DNA from: Corynespora cassiicola
Lineage: Eukaryota > Ascomycota > Dothideomycetes > Pleosporales > Corynesporascaceae
Direction of reading: 5' to 3'
DNA length: 64,000 nt
Assembly: GCA_022059125.1 (NCBI GenBank)
Contig: JAEUWY010000012.1
Coordinates: 992,001-1,056,000, forward strand
Shown: piece after piece, positions 21,964-32,371 of the stretch
How the letters are laid out: each line of letters starts with the position of its first letter
How positions within the stretch are numbered: the first letter of the stretch is position 1
Notes under the pieces: model-generated
Told to the model about the DNA's origin: nothing
Databases searched by the model: none
What the model saw: only the letters and a program-made list of their open reading frames with translations
Translations under genes and position numbers: made by a program

Positions 21964-23968
21964 CTAAGCTAACGGTATGTACTCTTTGAAGAACATACCG
22001 TCAGGTGCCCTCTTCCATTGCCCGCTTTCATCAAGCTTGTCGCTCACCATGTCCCATTCCTTTCGTACCAATGCTGCCCTCCCCTCACTTCTACTTACAA
22101 TCTTGACTGGAAAGTCTTTTGGCAAGACCAGCATCCCCTCAGTCAAGTCGTCGGCATTCGGAACGATGTCTTGTCCTTTATCGTCTTGGGCTAACTCAAT
22201 ATTGAAAGCCCACAACATCCGCGAAATCGCGAGAAACAGGGATCGATCGGCAATGTGCATGCCTTGACACACACGACGTCCTGCGCCAAATAAGAAGTGG
22301 TCGCGCTGTGTGACATCGGGATTTGCGGCTGCTTCCGCGGCAGACTGGTAATCATTCGCATACCGCGTCGGGTCAAAAAGTCGGGGGTTCGGGGAACGTT
22401 TTTCGTCGTGATGTACACCCCTTTGGGGGTTAATCAATGTCTTTGTAAGCTCTTAAAAGACTGCATTCACTCACCAAACATTCCACATGACTGCAGAGCC
22501 CTTGGGAATTCTCCATCCATTATAAATGTCGTCTTGTATCGGAGCGTGTGGGATTCCCAAAATGCCAGTGGGCATCCATCGCATCGACTCTTTGACACAG
22601 CCTCGAACGTACTGCATATCCATCTCATCTTCAAGAGTGGGAAGCCGATCACCACAAACACGGTCTATTTCTTCCTGTGCTGTTTTGGCGACTTCGGGAA
22701 AGAGAAGCATAGCCTGAATAAAGCCTACCAAGGTGCTCGATGTCGTATCTGATCCAGCCTCCAGAAGCGAACAACTGATGTACGCAGCAAGTGAGTCGGA
22801 AAACTTCTCTACATTTTGAGAGTTTGCAAGATCGACACAAATGCAAGGCTATCAAGTCATTAGCCGGTGTTTAGCAATTAGAAAAGTCAAGTTCAAGTCG
22901 AAGCCAAAACCCAGGACTGTGCCAGGACTGTGCCAGGAGTGCGACTCATTTTAACCCCTTTATCCCACGGAACTTTTGCGTTCAAATCGAACCTGATATA
23001 AACCAACTTACATTTGCGGTGCCATTTTGAATTCTCTTTTTGACATCCATCCAGTGCCCAAGATATAGTTTGTGCTCCTCCTCATGCAACCTGTTGGCTC
23101 TTCTTTTTATCGGCACCAAAAAGTCCGGGACATGTTTCAAGAAGGGGAAAACATCGAAAATCTTGGCTTCAGCAGACCCTACGCATTCAGAAAAATCCGC
23201 GAAGCCCTATATGATGTTAGGAACCGACATAAATCGATAGTCAAACATACATCGTAGAGTTGATGCATCTTCGGGTCATCGACATCTTGTGTCCTGAAGC
23301 CGAAGACCATCTGGGTGGTCAAGGAGTTCGTGTAACGACGTAAGTGATCCTTCCATCTGTTCGGGCGCTCCAAGAGATCGAGCAGCATCTGTCGGTTTTC
23401 TAGATCTTGATAAGGTATGTAGGACTTTGCTGCTTTGATATTGAGGTGATTATGGATTGTTTTTCGGATCATCCTCCATGTTGGGCCATATTCCTTACGC
23501 TCTTAGCTACATCATCACATATCGTGCAACAAATCTTACCATGAACAACATGCGCAAACCACCGCTTAGTAGATGACCTATATAAAGTGGAGGTCGGGAT
23601 GAATATATATTGCTTCGCTTGTCTAAGAGATCCTTGATGGCCTGATCTGAGGAAAGCACCACAAGAACTGAGTTTCCCAATATGAGCGAGTAGACAGGGC
23701 CGTATTCATCTGCCTGTGAAAAGTATCAGTTTGCAGTTATCGTTTGGTGATTCAAGCCGCTTACCCATTTTTTGAACTGGTGATGAGGTTTCTCCTTGGG
23801 AATTTGGTGCAGATTCCCTATTATGGGTAATGTGGGCGGCCCAGGAGGTAGGTCTTTTGCCCTGCGACCAACATTCCGAATCTTGTAACCCACGGCGAGA
23901 AGTAGGCCAATGAGTAAGTATAAAACAAGGCTCATTGTGAGAAGGTTCAGAGAAACTTGGAACCCCAT
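21964..23968 (-). CDS. Cytochrome P450 monooxygenase (OrdA/CYP64-like)
   Basis: Six exons on the minus strand: 23968..23765, 23713..23540, 23499..23251, 23206..23012, 22848..22475 and 22420..21964, giving 550 residues. An N-terminal membrane anchor is followed by the proline hinge L-P-P-G-P-P-T-L-P-I-I-G-N. The I-helix motif appears as E-A-G-S-D-T-T-S-S-T, the ExxR as K-E-S-M-R, and the heme loop as F-G-A-G-R-R-V-C-Q-G with the ligand Cys at residue 450. Intron 2 is only 40 nt. Intron 4 is 163 nt and contains a tandem repeat. Overall it resembles the O-methylsterigmatocystin oxidoreductase type of fungal P450s, which often act in secondary metabolism. No synthase is nearby and the substrate is unknown. 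The ATG at 23968 is the first in frame. Confidence 0.9.
22911..22941. repeat. Short tandem repeat inside a P450 intron
   Basis: Two perfect copies and a third imperfect copy of an 11-nt unit beginning CCAGGACTGTG, within the 163-nt intron (22849..23011) that is unusually long for this window. Confidence 0.8.
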
Positions 23969-25394
23969 AAGCACAAGTGCTGGCCCTTGATGTTATATAT
24001 CCAAAGGCTATCTGGTGACGAATGCAAGCTTATGGAGCCAAGAATAGATGCAATCACCACTAGGAAGGTAGTTTGATAAGCCTGCACAAGTAAGCGCTGA
24101 GGGCAGCACCCCTGGATTTCCCCGCTCTTTTGTCCACTGAATTCCCCTACATGGAGAGGAGGCAGCAAATAGAACGTAGTTATGTGGGGAAAGCTCGCCT
24201 GTTAAATCAGCAAATATATCAAGCGGCGGCATCCAAGACTTGGATTGATCGCGATTCTCCAGCCAAGGGTTTAGATAGTATCTGTCGCATTTAGTGTTGC
24301 AAGAATCAAAGGCCACACTCATGGATCACGTTTGCCGGTAGGCGTAAGCGGAAGCGCAAGTGGGGCATAGAATTTGCATTAGGCAGTCGGATCGTCATAG
24401 CATGTAAGATCGCCGGCACGGTAAAATTGTATACAGGGAGGCCTTGATCTTATTCAGATTGAGAACCACGGAACGTATTTATTCCATTTCTGGGGTCTTT
24501 CTGCGAGAAGTACTAGCAGGTGCCATGCCTTTAGGAGTGAAGATGACAACACATGTTCCATGATAGGTACGGGTCAAGGCTGCGGTGGATACGTGGAAGA
24601 TCACTGGAGAAGCGGCTGGCTGCGATACTGAAGCTGGAAAGCGTGCCTACACAACGCTAAACTCGTCTAATATCTCATCACGTGTTCGCACCACTATCAC
24701 CATCGCCAAAAATTGTCGAAGAACTTGAAGAGGAGCAGCATATTCCGCATTCTTGCTACTCATTTAAGGATGAAGCTCTGTTGTATTTTCAAAAAATCCC
24801 GGAAATGATCATTTCTTTAATGTACCTCATCATTTGACAACCTCTTCTATGCCTGAAGGTGTTACGTATTACCTACCTAGGTACCTAGGTAGACAGGAAT
24901 CTAAAAACAAATGCCTGAAGCTTGAATATAGGAGATAATACCATATCTAATACTATTTAGGAAGAAAAAGATCTAATCTAAAGTCGTTTTAAGATACTAA
25001 AATTTGGACACTGACGTAAACTTTAACTTGGGTATAAAGCTGTGCATGTTCAGGTATGGGCCACTACGACTAAGGCACATTCCAACGACCCTACGCCAAC
25101 TTTTTTGACAAATATTAGAACATCTTCAAAGGAGTGTAGAGACTTGGCCAGGCACCGTGATAGTAGGGTGTTGAGCTAAAATGAACCGCCAGTAAGCGAA
25201 GTGGCACAGCCTCAAGGCAAAAGTCCTTTTATCTGCGTGTAACCTTGTAAGCGGGGTTGTCTGCTGACAGTATATAAGTCTGCCTGACACTTGTAAGATG
25301 CCTAAACTCTCAAATCTCTTCGACTTCTGCGACCATAACAAGTACCCAGTCTTATCAATCACAGCCCAGGATTCAATACCAAAGAATATACATC
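23969..25394. promoter_or_regulatory. Divergent intergenic region between P450 and RNase III-like gene
   Basis: 1.4 kb of moderately AT-rich DNA holding the promoters of both neighbours. A perfect 20-nt palindrome of two ACCTAGGT cores lies at 24873-24892. No gene supported. Confidence 0.5.
24873..24892. repeat. Perfect 20-nt palindrome with two ACCTAGGT cores
   Basis: The 20 bases read identically on both strands. Related elements occur at 3906-3915, 44971-44990 and 60685-60700, all outside coding sequence. Confidence 0.85.
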
Positions 25395-25954
25395 ATGAAC
25401 TTCGATGACGTAAAAGTGACCAAGGCTGACCAAAAACTTGGCGGTATCTTCAAAGATAAGCGCATCTGTGCCGAGGCCTTGCAGATGAGAGGTCCAGTGA
25501 GTCTGATGGTCGTCAGCGGGGCTTGTCAAAAGATAGAGAGCAACAAGCGTCTTTCGATTCTCGGGGATGCAGTACTCACGAACTCTCTTTGTAACATTTG
25601 GTATGCATCGCAGGATAATAAAGGTCTGTACCATAGTAAACTCACGCATACACACACTGATGACTCGCAGGGCGCCCCCAGCCTCCGCATGTGTGGACCA
25701 CGATACGCGATAAGCTCTTGGGTAACGATAGTCTTGCACGACGCGGGGAAATAATTGGAATACAAGATTGCATCATCATGTCTGAGGGCACTCCAGTACC
25801 TAGTGACAGCATGATTGCAATCACCTTGAAAGCGTTGGTTGGGGGTGTTTATCGAGACGGAGGCCAGGAAGCGGTCGACAAGGTCATCAGTACTCTTGGA
25901 CTCGACAAGCACGATGCACTCATGGTAAAGTTCAAGCCTTTCCATCTAACCTGA
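25395..25954 (+). CDS. Small RNase III-domain protein, probably catalytically defective
   Basis: Two exons, 25395..25623 and 25671..25954, give 170 residues. The 47-nt intron ends CTCGCAG and keeps phase. The protein shows an RNase III fold layout: N-K-R-L-S-I-L-G-D-A-V-L matches the signature helix E-R-L-E-F-L-G-D-A, then R-D-K-L-L-G-N-D-S-L-A-R-R-G, then A-L-V-G-G-V-Y-R-D-G-G. Only the Asp of G-D-A is kept: the signature Glu residues are Lys and Ser, and the late acidic pair is Ile and Lys. It is much smaller than Dicer and has no helicase, PAZ or dsRNA-binding domain. It may bind RNA without cutting it, or have another role. It is divergent from the P450. The family assignment is good; loss of activity is inferred. 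Confidence 0.75.
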
Positions 25955-26912
25955 AAACAGAAATACATCCATTAACTGATATGCAACTATCTAGATCCCT
26001 TACGTAAGGGGCTCCGGATTAGTTGCCGGGAGGGAGCCCAATTTCAGGCTGCGAGCCGGCATGAATCTGTCGCTTAATCCAGGACTGGGCACATACATGC
26101 AAGTATGTTGCTTATTTTGATCTGAGATAGAAGCATGAGACAAGTATTCACTGGCTTTCAGAAGAAGTGACTTTGGGCTACTTCCTGGGAACGAACCGGC
26201 CTCCCTTACGCTAGTTCGGATCTGAAGCACGCATATGCAGTTGCGCATGGCATGCTTCTGGTTGTGCAAGTCTAACAGTCGCTTATAGCCAGATAGTCAT
26301 TAGATGAGGCATTGGAGGGGATATAGGACTCGTAAAGATACCGGAGACAGGGTTTGTGGAAGAAGCCATGATTTCAATGCCTTCGTTGTTGGTCGCGTTA
26401 GTAACGCAAGTTAGTTGATTATACACTCATTTCGCTGTTTGGTTTGATTAAACTCGTGCCATTCGTTTTTTTAATACCACAGCGCCCCTATCATACTATA
26501 ATAAAGAAGATCAAGCTCGATAAGCTCTTTTTACTCGTGATACAACGCTGCCAAAGATCTATTTAGTATAAACAGATAAAGTTGGTCCGAAAGGCTAAAA
26601 TACAATTGGTATCATAAAAAACAAATGAAGGACTCACAATGTAAAGATTCTATAGCTAAGATACATGGAGAAAAACAGAAACGAAACCTGAGGAGTCGAA
26701 AAGGGTATCAAAATGAAATTTTGCAGAAAAGAACTGCTTTACTCTCCATGCTCTGTCTGTACCTCATTGGTGTCGAGTATTATAGCTGACCAAAAAACAC
26801 CTTCGTAGCCTTCTCTTTTTGTTATTGAATCCTGGCGAGATTATGCTTAGGCATCGTCACTGCCATCATCGATTGAAGTGGAGACATGAAGTTTGATGAG
26901 TTTGGAAACAGA
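25955..26912. other. Intergenic, 0.96 kb, no gene seen
   Basis: AT-rich 3' flanks of two convergent genes. Only scattered short frames. Confidence 0.45.
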
Positions 26913-28238
26913 CTACTCACCAAGAAGCTCCTTCATCATGGCCTCTTCTAGGCCACCATCTTCCTCTTCTGCAGCATTCTCTTGATGAATGCAGAGAATT
27001 TCCTCCTTTTTCTGATGAGAGGCAATACAATCCTCATCATTACTTCCCTCGGCATCCTCATCCGTGAGGATATACTGCGGATGTGCGGCAGGTGAGGATG
27101 GAGCCACCGAATCTTTGACCGGTGAAGCGTTCTTAGGCTTTGGAGTAGATTTTGGGCGCGAGGCCCGGGTTTTCTTCGCGGGGCGCTCCTCCGAACCTTT
27201 CTCCACCTCCCCACGGCCCCTCTTCTTCGTGGCCTTGCGGCCCTGCTTGGCCGTTGCCCACTCCTCGCACATCCCCCTCTCTCTCCTGATTTCCCTTGCC
27301 AAGGCGTAGAACAACTCCAGGTCTGAATGCTCGACCCGGGTGAGAAGGTCTTCCTTGGCAGCCAGAACCCCCTTCGACCTCGAAGAGCGGAGCTTTTCCA
27401 ACTCTTGCTCCTTCTCTTCCCCCTCCTTCATGGCTTCGACCTCTTTATGCGCGCCCGCAAAATAGAGGTAGTGACGGTATGTACCGTCAAAGTCGAAAAA
27501 GGTCGACGCCATGTCCCTGATGTTATCCAGGGCAGCCTCCTTCGATTCCCAGGCCATTTCGCAGTAATGGTGCCTTTTCGCCAGGGGGGCGCCCTTGAAG
27601 GTGTTGAACCACCTTGTTTCCCGGACGTGGAATCTGCACCCGGCTAGATTCCCCTCCAGGTGAGACTTGATGTGCCGGTAGCACTTGTCCCAAATTGCTG
27701 GCTTGGGCCGGGTGGGAGCGCGGGGGCGAGGAGGCGATGCCTCTGGAGAGGCGATCACAATGGGGTCCTGGGAGGTCGAGCCAGGACTCTGGATGGGAGC
27801 CCTGCTTGAGGGCGACACGGGCTTTTCTTGGGCAGGTGGGGGGCCATATGGGGATATATAAGGCCTCAGATTTCGTTGAGGCAGTGCGCGTCCTGCCCGG
27901 AACGGCCAGAAAACCGGGGCTGGGGAGGGGGCAGGCAGGTGTTTCTGTACCTGCTGCTGCTGCTGCTGCTGCTGCCGCCATGCCATGGGCATGGCGGGAG
28001 AAGCCAAATCGGAGAGGGTTGGAATCGGGCCACCATCGTCCATGGCCTCGATCACGCAGCAGTTGTTGGACTGATGCCGGTTTTCATGGTTATATACCAT
28101 ATTTCTGGTGATTACTTGGTTTATCTCTATTGTCCAAGCACCGTTTGCCTGATAAGTAACCGTTCCCGTCCTATTAGGCATCGACGGGACACCCTGTTGC
28201 GTGGAGGTGAGACCAGTGCAGTGAGATGAGCCGTCCAT
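26913..28238 (-). CDS. Hypothetical polyQ, basic, probably nuclear protein
   Basis: Open frame of 441 residues from the ATG at 28238, not recognised. Order of features: an N-terminal region of about 85 residues, a glutamine run from (CTG)8 at 27951-27974 on the plus strand, a Pro-rich linker, then a folded-looking core around residues 180-330. The core has many aromatic and His residues (I-W-D-K-C-Y-R-H-I-K, R-W-F-N-T-F-K-G-A, F-F-D-F-D-G-T-Y-R-H-Y). Lys/Arg-rich clusters resembling nuclear localisation signals follow (K-K-R-G-R-G, P-A-K-K-T-R-A), then an acidic tail. The last codons contain a perfect GTGAGT donor, so the true C-terminus could lie in a further exon below 26900. Confidence 0.6.
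   Translation of the reverse strand: MDGSSHCTGLTSTQQGVPSMPNRTGTVTYQANGAWTIEINQVITRNMVYNHENRHQSNNCCVIEAMDDGGPIPTLSDLASPAMPMAWRQQQQQQQQVQKHLPAPSPAPVFWPFRAGRALPQRNLRPYISPYGPPPAQEKPVSPSSRAPIQSPGSTSQDPIVIASPEASPPRPRAPTRPKPAIWDKCYRHIKSHLEGNLAGCRFHVRETRWFNTFKGAPLAKRHHYCEMAWESKEAALDNIRDMASTFFDFDGTYRHYLYFAGAHKEVEAMKEGEEKEQELEKLRSSRSKGVLAAKEDLLTRVEHSDLELFYALAREIRRERGMCEEWATAKQGRKATKKRGRGEVEKGSEERPAKKTRASRPKSTPKPKNASPVKDSVAPSSPAAHPQYILTDEDAEGSNDEDCIASHQKKEEILCIHQENAAEEEDGGLEEAMMKELLGE
27951..27974 (-). repeat. (CTG)8 microsatellite encoding polyglutamine on the minus strand
   Basis: Eight perfect CTG units on the plus strand, read as CAG on the minus strand and translated as glutamine. Confidence 0.95.
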
Positions 28239-28686
28239 TGTGGAGAAGTTGTTGAGACGGCTTGTTATGTAAAGGAGACGACTGGCAAGTGAGATGTGTG
28301 AGATTCTCCAGTAAAGTAGTCCTGGAGAGGGACAAGTAGCCCTGGAGAAGAAACAGTAGACTTAGAAGCAGTAGTCTTGGAAAACGTGGCGTTGAGAGAT
28401 GGGAAATTATTGTGATAGCAAAGAATGACTGTGTTAGAAGAGAGAGGGAGGCTACAGAGAAGTTCAAGCGCTTATATGTGGAGAGGATCAGCCTGTAGAT
28501 ACAGTGGTACTGAGTGATCTGTTGGGGTTGATGCCAACAGAATTGCCGAATACCAGAGAAATAACGGGCTTCAATTCACTGTTATTACTGTATAAACTAT
28601 GGTCCATGTCCACACAAAGCGCTGAATTCACCAAACACCCTATCATGCGCAGTGCCACACACAGGTCGATATGCTTGTAGTCATAC
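28239..28686. other. Intergenic, 448 bp
   Basis: Upstream of the minus-strand hypothetical gene and downstream of the Rossmann protein gene. No feature recognised. Confidence 0.4.
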
Positions 28687-29532
28687 CTATGCTAAGCGAG
28701 GATGTAGAGGTTGTACACCCATGGCTTTCCAGAAGCCTCGTGAGTCTAGTCTCCTCCCCAGCGACTCGATGTCCCGTGGCAGTGCACGTACACCCTGCTC
28801 GAGCATCAACTCTGCCACCCATTTTGTGTATTGCAATCGCTTGGTCTTCTCCTCGTCACTCTCGTCTTTGTTGGGAACAGAACTCAGACTTGCAATCAAA
28901 TCCCACCAGTCGTATACCCGTAGATCCGCAATAATCCATCTTTTGGCGGGTGTAAAGTTCCTATGTGTAGCGATAATCGCTTCCGCTACATCCTCCCCAT
29001 GAATGAAATGAACTGCCCCCTTCAATTTGAGGTCTTCTTTAGTCCGAACAACACGATTTAGCCAGTTTTTAGGTTGCCTCGATCCACCGTATAGCCCAGA
29101 AAGGTTGAGCACGCACCCCCCAACAGTGTCTCGCAATTCATCCTCGGCGATGGCGCGGTCATCCTCGTGGTCGTATTTCGATTCTTCAGTATTCCAGCCA
29201 GTCTCCTTGTTGAACATCCCTGTTGATCCGAGCTGGATCCAGTTATTTTCTTGTCCATGGGCGGCACGGTAGAGCGAGCTGATGAGTTTCGATTGGCCGC
29301 GTCCCTTGAGCGGGAACGTGATTAGAACTGTACGGGCGCGTGGCAATTGCTTGTACGGCTCTACATCACCCGATTGCGGATTAAATCGGAATGGAATGGT
29401 ACCGTCTCGTCCATCCGTAGTGGTTTCCGCGTGCGTGATGCCGTGTGCGTCCAATTTTGGGATCAGGAACGTGGATGTCCATCCCGCGCCCAGGATCAGG
29501 ATGTCAACGGAACTGGGACGCTGGCGCAGCAT
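28687..29532 (-). CDS. NAD(P)-binding Rossmann-fold protein, epimerase/YeeZ-like
   Basis: Single open frame, 281 residues from the ATG at 29532. Further upstream the frame has no ATG. The N-terminus carries a dinucleotide-binding strand and glycine loop, I-L-I-L-G-A-G-W-T-S-T-F, followed by an extended-SDR-like pattern (W-I-Q-L-G-S-T-G-M-F; C-V-L-N-L-S-G-L-Y-G-G; F-I-H-G-E-D-V-A-E-A-I). These motifs match the atypical SDR/NAD-dependent epimerase superfamily. The substrate is unknown. The usual Y-x-x-x-K catalytic pair is not obvious, so a sensor or atypical enzyme is possible. Confidence 0.75.
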   Translation of the reverse strand: MLRQRPSSVDILILGAGWTSTFLIPKLDAHGITHAETTTDGRDGTIPFRFNPQSGDVEPYKQLPRARTVLITFPLKGRGQSKLISSLYRAAHGQENNWIQLGSTGMFNKETGWNTEESKYDHEDDRAIAEDELRDTVGGCVLNLSGLYGGSRQPKNWLNRVVRTKEDLKLKGAVHFIHGEDVAEAIIATHRNFTPAKRWIIADLRVYDWWDLIASLSSVPNKDESDEEKTKRLQYTKWVAELMLEQGVRALPRDIESLGRRLDSRGFWKAMGVQPLHPRLA

Positions 29533-30906
29533 ATCTGTAGTGAAGGGCCTTGGTAGCAAGATGACTCCTCAATTGGCTGTTTTGAATGTGCAGTGTGTTT
29601 TGAGGGGTTTTGGGAAGTCGGAGCAGATGTGAGCTAGCGTGCCAGTGGTGACGTTCTCGTTCAACGGCTGCTGCCCCACCAATCAGAAAACGATGGTGCG
29701 GCAACTTGCCGAACCACTATTCGCTTCGTCCCAGCAACCAGACCGCTTCGCCGTTAACCATACTCGAGTAAAGAGCCGCAGTCGTCGCGGCTATCGGTAA
29801 GCTCTACCGTTACCATTACGGAATTATATTCGAGGGCGGTTGTTTTGAATGTGACCATGTCTCGAATTTTTCGGCTCGTCGCACTTGACTGCTTTCACTA
29901 CTTGTCAATGGAATCAATGAGCTCGGCATCGACTATTCGTGTATTATCATGTGCAAAGTGGAATATTTAGGACTAGAATCGACCGCACCCATTTTAAAAA
30001 CATAGTAGTTGTCGCCAGAAGAAGTATCGGGACCCCACTCGGCATTGCTTCTTCTGCTTCCCAAGCATCAGCATGTGAGATATATATAATGCCAGATTGA
30101 ATTCCCTTTCAATGGAAGACTACCTCCAATTATTTGGGTACATTTTGTTCTCTATGCCTTCATTGTGTGTTTGTGTGCTTGAGTACGAGCCCGGGACGCT
30201 GACCTATCATTTGCGCAAGGAAGTCTCACAGGCAGGCAAAAACACAGAGTTCATTATGGTGGAATGGTACGCACTTATTCATTATTACCGTTATCGTTAT
30301 CCGATATGTTGAGCTCATTGTTTAGAGGGAAGCATGCAGTCCCCTTGGTTGACCGGCTGTGAAGCTGCTCAAACACCAACGAGTTCCAGGTCCACCAAGA
30401 ATCTATCGTGTTCCATTTAATCGGCGAAATTTTCGTCTCAGAGGATGTATTGGAGAAGCCGCTTGTGGTTTTCGAGACACGGCCAATCTCGGGATAAAAT
30501 GCGAGAATTGGGTAGCATCTACCAGGGTTGAAGGACCAGATTTTTCATGCTGAGATCTAGGAGTAATATTGCCGGTCTCAACAACAGCCCTGCAAATGCG
30601 GCGGAGAACAACGGGATGCTCGAAGCAAGGAAACCTATAGTGCAGCCAAGATGATTCGACGTCAGTATATCGAGCAATGTGCAGAATCATAGAAACAGAC
30701 AACCGTGATACCATGAAAAATCGTGAGTTGAGCGAAAAAAGTGCCGTATAACCCCCCCTTTTTTTCCCCACTCACGCTGGAGTATATTGGGTTCTTGAGT
30801 ATTCGACCCAATCACTAAGAGAGCCGTGTCTATACAAGGACCAAGCGGATCAGCCGCACTCATAACCACCAACGCCGTTTCATGCTGACATCGAGATTCA
30901 TATCGA
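29533..30906. other. Intergenic, 1.4 kb, no gene seen
   Basis: Promoter side of the Rossmann gene and 3' flank of the J-protein gene. Open frames at about 30097-30553 are short and lack recognisable features. Confidence 0.45.
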
Positions 30907-32371
30907 CTACTGGGTAGCGCATTGAGGACCACCCTCCCCTTCGTCATCGTCTTCCCATTCGTTGCCTGCGCGAGGATCGCCGCTTCCAGCTCCGAATTCA
31001 TCCATATCGGCATCAAACTCGAATTCCACTTCTTCAATCTCTTCGGGCTGTTCGTCCTTCTTCTCAGGAACAGGGAGGGCATCCCTAATCTTCTTGATGG
31101 CAGCGTCATCCTTGATCCAACCGTCTTCGGGAAACTCGATGTCGATAACAAGGTATAGATCTCCCTTTCCATCACTCTTCTTCATCGGCATTCCCTCGCC
31201 TGGGACCTTGAGGACCTGACCTGGTCGTAGGATTTTGCCTTCGGGCTGCTTGACGTTGAGCTGAATGCCTCGTCCATCCAAGTGCGTGAGAACGACGCGG
31301 TTAAAGCCAGTCAGTGCCTCGACAAGAGTGATCTTCAACTCGGCTCTAAGATCTGAACCAGCGCGTTCAAAAACTTCGTGCTCCTCTTCCTGGAGGGTAA
31401 AGATGATATCCCCAGGCTCCTGGTCAGGCAACTGGTCGGCTTCGCCAGCAAGCACGATTCGGTCTCCTTGACGAGCGCCACGCGGAACGTAAAGCTCGAG
31501 GACGTTCTTAGACTCGACGACCTTTTTGCCCTTGCACTTTTTGCAGCGGTGCTTTTCCGGAATGATCTCTCCGGTACCAGAACAAGTGCCACATGGAACA
31601 GTCTCCTGGGTTACCAGACCAGGACCAACTTGCCTGAGAACAGCCTTTGCACCTGCGAGAAGTAAGCTAAGAAGCCCGCATCACAGGTCGTCGAATGAGA
31701 CTCACCCCGTCCGTTGCAAACGCTGCAAGCGTGCGCCTTTGCGCCCTGCTTTCCACCGCTGCCCTTACACTGCTGACAAATGATGTTTTTGGTGTTTGAG
31801 AACTTGGTCGTCTTGCCCTTGTACAGCTCTTCCAGCGAGATTTCGTAGTCTTGTTCCACTGAGCGACCTTTCCTCGGCTGACCGCGTCCACCGGGCATAC
31901 CGCCCATGCCGCCCATTCCAGGCATGCCGCCCATTCCTCCCATGCCCATTCCGCCGAACATTTGCGCGAAGATGTCGTCAATGTCGGGTTCGCCGCCCAT
32001 GCCGCCACCCCGCGACGGGTCGAAGGCGGACATGCCGTGGGTATCGTAAAGGTGTCGCTTTTCGTCATCGTATAGGATCTCGTAGGCTTGCTTCGCAGAC
32101 TTGAATCGCACTTCGGCGTCCAGCCGATCTTCTTCGACGACCTTGTCCGGGTGATGCGCTAACGCAGCCTATCACAGCGTATTAGAAGGCTTCCTTTATA
32201 AGGATTGAGATAAGCGCACCTTGTGGTAAGCCTTCTTGATTTCAGCTTTGCTGGCAGTATTGGAGATGCCGAGGACCTCTGGTTTGATTAGTAACAATAT
32301 GAGCAAATAGCAGTCGTGGCCATACCGTAGAGGTCGATCTCGTCAACGTCGTTCACTAAATCTTCATTAGC
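30907..32371 (-). CDS. Type I J-protein (DnaJ/Hsp40, Xdj1/Mas5-like) with CaaX end; 5' end unresolved
   Basis: Minus-strand exons: 5' exon ending at 32326, then 32278..32220, 32168..31706 and 31652..30907. The J domain spans the first splices (D-L-Y-E-V-L-G-I, then H-H-P-D-K). A Gly/Met-rich linker with repeated G-M-G-G follows. Next is a zinc-finger region of four C-x-x-C-x-G-x-G-type repeats (C-Q-Q-C-K-G-S-G, C-S-V-C-N-G-R-G, C-G-T-C-S-G-T-G, C-K-K-C-K-G-K), then the substrate-binding C-terminal domain. The final residues C-A-T-Q form a CaaX farnesylation motif, as in membrane-attached Hsp40s such as yeast Ydj1 (C-A-S-Q). It acts as an Hsp70 co-chaperone. The 5' exon has no in-frame ATG: the frame is open back to a TAG near 32470, and the nearby ATG at 32367 is out of frame. 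The 5' boundary given is approximate. Confidence 0.85.
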
